Shown one piece after another: positions 1-5,551 of a DNA stretch of 9,563 bases. The DNA is from Pseudomonadota bacterium. Its GTDB lineage: Bacteria; Myxococcota; Myxococcia; Myxococcales; Myxococcaceae. Both the position numbers and the translations under genes were made by a program. The stretch spans positions 1 to 9,563 of the forward strand of contig JAFADT010000068.1 in NCBI GenBank assembly GCA_023424585.1, read 5' to 3'. Each line of letters begins with the position of its first letter. Position 1 is the stretch's first letter. The notes under the pieces are model-generated. The model made no database searches and was not told where the DNA came from. It saw only the letters and a list, made by a program, of their open reading frames with translations.

Positions 1-2
1 AC

Positions 3-545
3 CCCGCCCCGGCCCTGGACGCCAGCACGACCGCCCTGGCCCGGACCCCAGCCACCGGCGCCTCCCGCGACGCCGTGCGGCCCCTGTCGTCGGGCTCCAG
101 CGACGCGCAGCCGACGCCCACCGGCCCCACGGGGCCGGGCGCCGTGAAGGCCCCCGCGGCCCGCAAGCTGGGGGACGCCCAGGTCCTGGCGCAGGACTCC
201 GCCATCGCGACCGCTGAGTCCGCCCTGGCCCAGGTGGCCGCCAAGGTGCGCGAGGCCCGCCCCCGGGGACTGGACCTCCCCTCCGACGCCGAGTTCAACG
301 GCGAACTGCTCCGCCGGGTCCGCGAGGCCCGGGGCCTCACCCTCCAGCAGCTCGCGGACCGCACCCGCATCTCCGTGCGTCACCTGGAGAACGTGGAGGC
401 GGACCGCTACACCGCGCTGCCCACCACCGTGTACCTGCGCGGCATCCTCATGAACCTCGCCCGCGAGCTGGGGCTGGACCCCCTGCGCGTGTCCAAGAGC
501 TACCTCGCGCTGTTCTCCGAGAAACCCGCCAGGTCGGGCCGTTGA
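3..545 (+). CDS. 3' part of a protein with C-terminal RodZ-type HTH_25 domain (partial)
   Basis: The reading frame is open from the left edge (first full codon at base 3), so the start lies outside and 180 C-terminal residues are visible. The first ~75 residues are Ala/Pro/Gly/Thr-rich and look like a disordered linker. A short Ala-rich helical stretch follows. Bases ~294-512 encode a helix-turn-helix of the HTH_25 / RodZ N-terminal type: LLRRVREARGLTLQQLADRT, then LENVEADRYTALP and VYLRGILMNLARELGLDP. That pattern (Lr..Re..g.tl..la..T.is...L..vE...y..LP...Y.rG....A..lgld) is diagnostic. In RodZ the domain is N-terminal and followed by a membrane helix. Here it is at the extreme C-terminus and no membrane segment is visible, so this is not ordinary RodZ. 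Deltaproteobacteria have proteins pairing a J domain with this HTH, so an unseen N-terminal DnaJ-type domain is possible (inference). The role is probably DNA or protein binding in the cytoplasm. A GTG at base 75 is probably internal, not the start. Confidence 0.8.
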   Translation, partial: PAPALDASTTALARTPATGASRDAVRPLSSGSSDAQPTPTGPTGPGAVKAPAARKLGDAQVLAQDSAIATAESALAQVAAKVREARPRGLDLPSDAEFNGELLRRVREARGLTLQQLADRTRISVRHLENVEADRYTALPTTVYLRGILMNLARELGLDPLRVSKSYLALFSEKPARSGR

Positions 546-585
546 CCGGCAGTGGGCCAGGCCCCCTCCCGTGCAGCGGGAAAAG

Positions 586-614
586 TTGACTCGCACGGGG
601 TGGGTGCCTAAGTA
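586..614 (+). promoter_or_regulatory. candidate sigma-70-type promoter giving a (nearly) leaderless transcript
   Basis: A -35 TTGACT (586-591, 5 of 6 to consensus) is followed by exactly 17 bases and a -10-like TAAGTA (609-614). The -10 is a weak match to TATAAT, but TAAG-type -10 boxes are, as I recall, seen in myxobacterial vegetative promoters. Transcription would start around 620-623, at or just before the ATG at 623. No Shine-Dalgarno sequence lies before that ATG, which fits a leaderless mRNA. A small hairpin (TCCCG 567-571 with CGGGA 577-581) sits just upstream. Confidence 0.45.
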
Positions 615-622
615 GTGGCACG

Positions 623-886
623 ATGACGGAAGAGGAAAAGGTCAAGGCGATGCGACTCGCCCGCGCGATCGCCTCCGATATCTCGCTCTACAACGAGCAG
701 AAGATCATCAAGGGCATCGAGCAGGACAACCTTTTCGAGGTCCTCAAGGAGGAACTGGAAGAGGGGCGCGCGCTCTACAAGAGCCGCGTGAGCGCGGAGA
801 TCAGCACCCAGGCGAACTTCTTCGAGCGCGCCATCAACGACATCGTCCTGCGCTCCAAGGCGCACGTGAAGTCGAAGATCTGGTAG
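623..886 (+). CDS. conserved hypothetical protein, 87 aa
   Basis: This is a small, highly charged, mostly helical protein with no signal peptide, membrane segment or cysteine. I do not recognise a named function. Its pattern (LARAIASDISLYN near residues 12-24, then GIEQDNLFEVLKEELEEGR at 31-49 and LYKSRV at 51-56) resembles a short domain I associate with deltaproteobacterial proteins, sometimes found behind a zinc-ribbon. That link is from memory and unproven. Codon use matches the neighbours, with G/C third positions throughout, which supports a real gene. The antisense frames are only shadows. The ATG at 623 has no upstream Shine-Dalgarno; a candidate promoter ends 8 bases before it. A second ATG at 650 is a possible alternative start but would cut into the helical N-terminus. 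rluD starts 11 bases after the stop, so the two genes are probably co-transcribed. Confidence 0.85.
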   Translation: MTEEEKVKAMRLARAIASDISLYNEQKIIKGIEQDNLFEVLKEELEEGRALYKSRVSAEISTQANFFERAINDIVLRSKAHVKSKIW

Positions 887-897
887 CGCCTCCCGCC

Positions 898-1908
898 GTG
901 GCCGCACCCGACACGCGCGAGCACCGCGCCCTCCCCAAAGCCCGGGGCGAGCGCCTGGATGCGTACCTAGCCCGCGCGTTCCCGGACCTCACCCGGTCCC
1001 GCCTCCAGGGCCTCATCGCGGACGGCCACGTGCTGTCCGACGGCAGGCCCGCCAAGGCCGCGCAGCGCCTGCGCGGGGGCGAGCTGCTGACGCTCCGCGT
1101 CCCCGCGCCCGTCGCCGCCGTCCCCCAGGCCGAAGCCCTGCCCGTGTCCGTGCTGCACGAGGACCGCGACCTCGTCGTCGTGGACAAGGCCGCCGGCATG
1201 GTGGTGCACCCGGGCGCGGGCCACGCCTCCGGGACGCTCGTCAACGCGCTCCTGCACCGCGTGAAGGACCTGGCCGGCGTGGGCGGCGAGCTGCGCCCCG
1301 GCATCGTCCACCGCCTGGACAAGGACACCACCGGCTGCCTCGTCGTCGCCAAGCACGAGCAGGCCCTGGTGGCCCTCCAGAAGGCCTTCAAGACGCGCGA
1401 GGTCCAGAAGACGTACCTGGCCCTGGTGCACGGCGCGCCGCCCGCGGAGGGCCGCATCGAGACGCTCTACGGCCGCCACCCCATCCACCGCCAGAAGTTC
1501 ACCGGCAAGGTGAAGGAGGGCAAGCCCGCCATCACCCTGTTCCGCGTGCGCGAGGCCTTCGAGGGCGCCGCGCTGTTGGAGGTGGACCTGCTCACCGGCC
1601 GCACGCACCAGATCCGCGTCCACCTGACGGAGGCGGGCCACCCGCTGCTCTGCGACGCGCTCTACGGCGCCGGCCGCAAGGCGAAGGGCGCGGTGGCGGA
1701 GGCCCAGGAGGCGCTGGGCCGCCAGGCGCTGCACGCGTGGCGCCTGGCCTTCCAGCACCCGCGCACCCACAAGCCCCTGAACCTGGAGGCCCCCCTGCCA
1801 GAGGACTTCCAGCAGGCGCTCACCGTGCTGCGCGAGGCGAGCCTCCCCGCGGGCCCGCCCACGCAGGCGAAGCCCGCGGCGAGGAAGGCTACAGGCCGGA
1901 GACGCTGA
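898..1908 (+). CDS. rluD: 23S rRNA pseudouridine synthase, RluD family
   Basis: RluD isomerises uridines in helix 69 of 23S rRNA (positions 1911, 1915 and 1917 in E. coli), aiding 50S assembly. The 336-residue length is close to E. coli RluD (326). Residues ~17-66 form the S4 RNA-binding domain (RLDAYLARAFPDLTRSRLQ). The catalytic domain follows: VVDKAAGMVVHPGAGHASGT at ~95-113, the signature HRLDKDTTG at 138-146 with catalytic Asp141, GRTHQIRVH at 234-242, and HPLLCDALYG at 248-257. The last ~25 residues are a basic Pro/Ala tail beyond the enzyme core. The GTG at 898 is chosen because it is the first start codon in this open frame and leaves a normal lead into the S4 domain. No Shine-Dalgarno precedes it, so translational coupling to the upstream gene (11 bases away) is likely. 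The 3' end overlaps the convergent HD-GYP gene by 20 bases. Family assignment is firm; paralogue (RluD versus RluC/RluA) is supported by the S4 domain and motif spacing. Confidence 0.93.
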   Translation: MAAPDTREHRALPKARGERLDAYLARAFPDLTRSRLQGLIADGHVLSDGRPAKAAQRLRGGELLTLRVPAPVAAVPQAEALPVSVLHEDRDLVVVDKAAGMVVHPGAGHASGTLVNALLHRVKDLAGVGGELRPGIVHRLDKDTTGCLVVAKHEQALVALQKAFKTREVQKTYLALVHGAPPAEGRIETLYGRHPIHRQKFTGKVKEGKPAITLFRVREAFEGAALLEVDLLTGRTHQIRVHLTEAGHPLLCDALYGAGRKAKGAVAEAQEALGRQALHAWRLAFQHPRTHKPLNLEAPLPEDFQQALTVLREASLPAGPPTQAKPAARKATGRRR

Positions 1909-3199
1909 GCTGCTGCTGGCGGCGGGAGAGGACCTTGATGGGCTGGATGGCCATCACCCGCATGAAGACGGACAAGAGCTCCGGGTCGAACTTCTGGCGC
2001 ATCTCCGTCCACATCAGCATCAGCGCCACCTCCGGGCCGTAGGCGTCGCGGTAGGGGCGGCGGGAGGTGAGCGCGTCGTACGCGTCGCAGATGGCGATGA
2101 TCTTCGCGTACACCCCCAGGTTCGTCTTGGGGATGATCATCTGGATGTTGCCGCGCGCGTCGCGCACCGCGGTGCCGTAGTCCGTCTTGTGCTCGAACGT
2201 CGTCACCACGCGCAGGAGCGTGGAGCGGCTGAAGCCCTTCTCCATCAGGATGTTGCGCACGCTGATGAGCGGCGCGCGGGACACCGCCGCCTTCTCGTCC
2301 GGGGTGAGCGCGCCGCGCTTGGTGGCCAGCTCCTCCGGCAGCGTCGTCATGCCCGCGTCGTGGAAGAGCGCGATGTAGCCCAGGTCGCGCAGCTGCGGCT
2401 TGGTGAGGCCCAGCTCCGCGCCGAAGACGATGCACATCAGCGCCACGTTCACCTGGTGGTAGACGAGGTAGTCCTCCTCGCGCTTCTGCGTCGTCATGCC
2501 CAGGAAGTGGGTGCGCTGGTCGAAGGAGATGTCCACGAAGTCCTGCACCAGGCGCAGCGCCCGCGACGAGCCGATGGGCTTCCCCGCGCGCACGGACTCC
2601 AGGTACTTCTGGAGGAAGAACACCGCGCGGGCGTACACGGTCATCGCGTACTTCTTGCGGTCGACCTTCTGGTCGCCCGGCGTGTCCATGTCCTTGTTCA
2701 GCCTCTCCTTCAGCTTGGAGAACTTCGCCACGCGCATGTTGAGCAGCTTGCGCCCCTGCAGGCCGTCCTCCTCGGACGTGGCGGACTGCTCCTTGCTGAA
2801 GATCCAGATGAAGTTCTTCAGCTCCTGCACCGTGACGGGCTTCGTCAGCGTGATGCCGCCCACGTCCTTGGCGCGCATCTCCGACAGGAGGTAGCGCTGG
2901 TTCTCGATGGAGTTCAGGTCCACCTTCACCAGCATGCCGTTCAGGTAGAACGAGTCCTTGACGCCCGTCAGCTCCAGCCGGCCTTCCTTGCCGACGATCT
3001 GATTGATGATGTCCTGGAGCTGGTGGAGCGGCTTCTCGAAGACCGCGTTCTCCGGGTCATACATCTTCACCGAGCGGACCAGCATGTAGAGGCCCGCGAG
3101 CATGGAGCGCGACAGGTTCTGGAGCTTCTCGTTGTGCTCGCGCCCGAACTCCCCCAGGCTCTCCTCCTGGGTCTGATTGATCTTCAGGTTGTCGGCCAT
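1889..3199 (-). CDS. degenerate HD-GYP-type phosphodiesterase-like signalling protein
   Basis: The protein has 436 residues, with no signal peptide or membrane segment, so it is cytoplasmic. Residues ~33-135 form an N-terminal domain that resembles the N-terminus of the upstream HEAT gene (M46 to G88 aligns without gaps). A charged linker follows. Residues ~220-416 match the HD-GYP fold: YHQVNVALM (H248), FHDAGM (H280, D281), a helix starting ALTPDEK, and the family-typical CDAYDALTSRRPYRDAYGPE at 371-390. Canonical HD-GYP enzymes hydrolyse cyclic di-GMP. Here the HDxGK lysine is Met (HDAGM), the later RxHP histidine appears to be Ala309, and the HHExxDGxGYP block is reduced to FEHKTDYGTA (335-344). 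The di-metal centre is therefore incomplete and c-di-GMP hydrolysis is doubtful; a binding or scaffold role is inferred. The ATG start lies 4 bases after the upstream stop, with a weak GAGG about 12 bases away, indicating one operon with translational coupling. Confidence 0.87.
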   Translation of the reverse strand: MADNLKINQTQEESLGEFGREHNEKLQNLSRSMLAGLYMLVRSVKMYDPENAVFEKPLHQLQDIINQIVGKEGRLELTGVKDSFYLNGMLVKVDLNSIENQRYLLSEMRAKDVGGITLTKPVTVQELKNFIWIFSKEQSATSEEDGLQGRKLLNMRVAKFSKLKERLNKDMDTPGDQKVDRKKYAMTVYARAVFFLQKYLESVRAGKPIGSSRALRLVQDFVDISFDQRTHFLGMTTQKREEDYLVYHQVNVALMCIVFGAELGLTKPQLRDLGYIALFHDAGMTTLPEELATKRGALTPDEKAAVSRAPLISVRNILMEKGFSRSTLLRVVTTFEHKTDYGTAVRDARGNIQMIIPKTNLGVYAKIIAICDAYDALTSRRPYRDAYGPEVALMLMWTEMRQKFDPELLSVFMRVMAIQPIKVLSRRQQQLSVSGL

Positions 3200-3203
3200 G
3201 GTG

Positions 3204-4970
3204 TCAGCTCGCCTCTTCCGGGAGCGCCGAGTCCCCGAACAGGGCCTTGCGCGTCTGGTACATCGCCTTGCGTGCCGCGGTGAGGACCTCCAGGGGCTGT
3301 GCCTTGTCCTCCACCACGGCCTGCAACATCTTGTAGGACTGGATGGAGGCCGCGCCGCCCAGGCCGGCGATGGCCAGCAGCTTGTCCTCCAGCACCCGCC
3401 GCTTGTTGAGCAGCGACGGCTTCACCGACAGCAGCTGCTGCATCATGGACAGCGCGCCGGGCAGGTTGGTGGCCCCGATGGCCGCGTAGACGGCGGTCTT
3501 CTCCTCGGCGGTCTTCTTCTCCCAGCCGGCGTCGCGCACCACGCGCACCAGGTCCGTGAAGGCCCGCTCGCGGTCGAACTCCGGCAGGAGCCTGGCGGCC
3601 AGCATGCGCACCTGGGAGACGGAGTCGGTGAGCGCCTCGTGGATGATGCGCCGGGCCTCCGCGGTGCGGCCCCGCCCGAGGATCTGCATGACCTCCAGCT
3701 TCACCACCAGGTTGGGGCTCTTCATCACCTGGCCGAACATCTTCACCCGCTCCGGGTGGTTGCTCTTCTCCAGGATGTAGACCATGTCGCGCACCGTCTG
3801 CGGCCGGTCCGACAGCAGGCGCGCCACGAAGGGGTCCGGCAGGTCGCGCGCGAACGTCGCCAGCACGTCGCCCAGCAGCGCGCGGTTCTCCGGCAGCTCG
3901 ATGGTCTCCAGCACGCTGAGCAGCGGCAGCACGGAGTCCGAGCCCAGCGCCTGGAGGTAGCGCGTCACGTCCTGCGGCTGCTTGCTGCGCGCCGTCTTGA
4001 GGGACTCGCCCAGCCGCGTCAGGCGCTGCTCCTCGCCCATCTTGAGGAGGAAGTTGTTGAGCAGGCGTCCCAGCTCCTCGCCGCCCTCGCGCTGGGAGAG
4101 CGCGCGCAGCTTGAGGACGATCTGATTCACCGTGGCGAAGTCGTCCTGGAGCAGCAGCATGTCCAACAACTGGAGGAAGATCTCCTCCAGGAGCGCCGCG
4201 TCGTCCACGCCGCCTTCCACCACCTGGAACACCGCGCCCACCAGCTTGGGGAAGAGGCGCGCGTTCTCCTCTTCCATGATCTCGCGCTGGATGCGGGCCT
4301 TCAGCTCGTCCGAGGCGTGCCGGCCGCCCACGACGAGGCCGCGGAGCTGCTCCACGCCGTCCAGCTTCGCGTCCAGGTCCTCCGCCGACACGCGCGCGAA
4401 GCGCAGGAAGTCATCCGAGTTCGTCTGGAGGCGGGAGTAGAGGTAGCCCACCACCTTGTCCACCTCCACCTGGACCTCGTCCTCGTTGGCCCCCTCCATG
4501 GAGAAGCCTTCCACCACCACGTACTCCACCTGCTGCATGCCCGCGCGCCACAGCTGCGCGAGCACGTCGTCCGCGCCGCGCTCCGGCTCCGACAGCGCGA
4601 TGAGCGTGAGGGTGACCAACTCCTCCAGGGGCAGCCCCGGCCGGAAGATGAGCTGGCGGATGCCGTCGCGGAAGAACTTGTAGGGGAGCGGGGACTCCTC
4701 GGAGAAGAGCGGCTCGCCGTGCAGCATGAAGTTCTGCTGCTCCACCTTCAGCGAGAGCGGCCCGAACTTCTCCGTGTACGCGGAGATGGCCTCCAGCGCC
4801 TTGGAGAGGAACTCCGGGAAGCGCGCCTCGTTGTGGCGGTACATCCCAATCTGCTTGATGCCCTTGAGCAGGTGGAACGCGAACGTCTTCGCCAGTTCCA
4901 CCTTCTCGCGGACCTCCGGGGACTGCTCCACCTCCGGGTTCGCGTCCGTGACTTTCTGGGGCTGTGCCAT
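3204..4970 (-). CDS. HEAT-repeat-like protein with shared N-terminal domain
   Basis: The protein has 588 residues and is cytoplasmic, with no signal peptide. Residues ~27-127 resemble the N-terminal domain of the following HD-GYP gene (MYxxxxAxF at 43-51, GxLxL at 70-74, FxLxG at 81-85, a C-terminal EL at 117-118). Residues ~130-330 are helical and acidic. Residues ~340-575 show repeated amphipathic helix pairs of HEAT/armadillo type, best seen around 420-465 (VVKLEVMQILGRG, then ARRIIHEALTDSVSQVRMLA). Such solenoids bind partner proteins; no catalytic motif is visible. The ATG at 4970 is preceded by AGGA with only 3 bases of spacing. An in-frame ATG at 5102 would add 44 Pro/Gly-rich residues of non-coding appearance and is rejected. 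It is the first gene of a probable two-gene operon with the HD-GYP gene and diverges from the lipoprotein gene. The function is unknown; a scaffold for its neighbour is the simplest inference. Confidence 0.85.
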   Translation of the reverse strand: MAQPQKVTDANPEVEQSPEVREKVELAKTFAFHLLKGIKQIGMYRHNEARFPEFLSKALEAISAYTEKFGPLSLKVEQQNFMLHGEPLFSEESPLPYKFFRDGIRQLIFRPGLPLEELVTLTLIALSEPERGADDVLAQLWRAGMQQVEYVVVEGFSMEGANEDEVQVEVDKVVGYLYSRLQTNSDDFLRFARVSAEDLDAKLDGVEQLRGLVVGGRHASDELKARIQREIMEEENARLFPKLVGAVFQVVEGGVDDAALLEEIFLQLLDMLLLQDDFATVNQIVLKLRALSQREGGEELGRLLNNFLLKMGEEQRLTRLGESLKTARSKQPQDVTRYLQALGSDSVLPLLSVLETIELPENRALLGDVLATFARDLPDPFVARLLSDRPQTVRDMVYILEKSNHPERVKMFGQVMKSPNLVVKLEVMQILGRGRTAEARRIIHEALTDSVSQVRMLAARLLPEFDRERAFTDLVRVVRDAGWEKKTAEEKTAVYAAIGATNLPGALSMMQQLLSVKPSLLNKRRVLEDKLLAIAGLGGAASIQSYKMLQAVVEDKAQPLEVLTAARKAMYQTRKALFGDSALPEEAS

Positions 4971-5170
4971 GAATCCTGGAAGAATCCGGAGGGGGTGGAA
5001 GCCCCCCGATGGGGGGAGCCCGAGTGTACTCCCGTCCCGTGCCGGTTCCCATTTCGAGAAGTGCCCAGAATCCAGGGGGTTGGCGTGACACCTGGGCAAC
5101 ATCGGGCGGACTGGCGGTGAATCCCCGGTGTGTTAGGCAAGGGGCCCCTTTTGTCCGGAGTCCCCTGTCC
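4971..5170. promoter_or_regulatory. 200-base divergent intergenic region between HEAT-repeat and Bor-like genes
   Basis: This region must hold promoters for both divergent genes, but I find no convincing -35/-10 pair or sigma-54 element. It contains four same-strand copies of GAATCC (4971, 4982, 5068 and 5119; GGATTC on the minus strand) and a C6/G6 hairpin (5002-5016). A GGAG at 5157-5160 is the Shine-Dalgarno for the lipoprotein gene, 10 bases before its ATG. Confidence 0.5.
5002..5016 (-). other. perfect 6-bp hairpin in the leader of the HEAT-repeat gene
   Basis: CCCCCC (5002-5007) and GGGGGG (5011-5016) flank a 3-base loop, 31 bases before the HEAT gene ATG. In the minus-strand transcript this would be a very stable G/C stem in the 5' leader. 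It has no U-tract, so it may be a leader structure or an attenuator-like element rather than a normal terminator. Confidence 0.4.
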
Positions 5171-5500
5171 ATGAAGCGACTGGCCGCGTCCGCCTTCGTC
5201 CTGGCGTCCCTCACCGGGTGCTTCCGCATGAGCGTGCGCAGCCCGGCGCCGCGCGATGGCGCGCCGGAGTCCCGGACGGGCATGAGCCTGGTGGAGGGGC
5301 TGACGACGTCCAACGTGGCCGCGGCGGAGTGCCGGCATGGCCTGTCGCGGGTGGACGTGTACTGGCCGTGGTGGAGCCCGTTCGTCTACGCCTTCACCTT
5401 CGGCATCGTGACGCCGCTGCGCGCGGAGTACGTCTGCGCCAAGGCTCCGGAGGACTCCGGCGGCGACATGGCGGTGCCGCCGTCAGTGCCCGGGCTGTAG
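5171..5500 (+). CDS. small Bor-family (lambda Bor/Iss-like) lipoprotein
   Basis: The product has 109 residues. The N-terminus MKRLAASAFVLASLTGC is a clear type II signal peptide with lipobox L14-T-G-C17, so the mature protein should be lipid-anchored at Cys17, probably in the outer membrane. The body resembles lambda Bor: a GxxxxxxLTTSNVAAAEC segment at ~38-54 and, at 76-89, FGIVTPLRAEYVCA, which parallels LGIYTPLEARVYCS in Bor. The spacing between these two blocks and the overall size also fit. In enteric bacteria Bor/Iss affects serum survival; no such role should be assumed here. The residues after ~91 are a short acidic, Pro-rich tail not in Bor. The ATG is fixed by the signal peptide and a GGAG 10 bases upstream; the longer in-frame opening from 5009 would bury the signal peptide. 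The gene is monocistronic and converges on the OPT transporter gene. Confidence 0.8.
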   Translation: MKRLAASAFVLASLTGCFRMSVRSPAPRDGAPESRTGMSLVEGLTTSNVAAAECRHGLSRVDVYWPWWSPFVYAFTFGIVTPLRAEYVCAKAPEDSGGDMAVPPSVPGL

Positions 5501-5508
5501 TCGTCACG

Positions 5509-5536
5509 CCTCCCCGCCCTGGACGAGGCGGGGAGG
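5509..5536. terminator. bidirectional terminator-like inverted repeat between convergent genes
   Basis: A perfect 10-bp stem, CCTCCCCGCC (5509-5518) and GGCGGGGAGG (5527-5536), has an 8-base loop. It lies 9 bases after the lipoprotein stop and 15 bases beyond the transporter stop. Neither side has a T-tract, which is common in such GC-rich genomes, so efficiency is uncertain. Confidence 0.7.
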
Positions 5537-5551
5537 GCGCCTTCCGGGCCG

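Noticed and set aside
3177..5120. Long + strand open frame (647 codons) opposite the HEAT-repeat gene
   Set aside because: It encodes His/Arg/Leu/Gln-rich low-complexity sequence typical of the antisense of high-GC genes, while the minus strand gives clear domains.
5009..5170. Longer start for the lipoprotein gene
   Set aside because: It would place the type II signal peptide inside the protein; the ATG at 5171 has GGAG at 10 bases.
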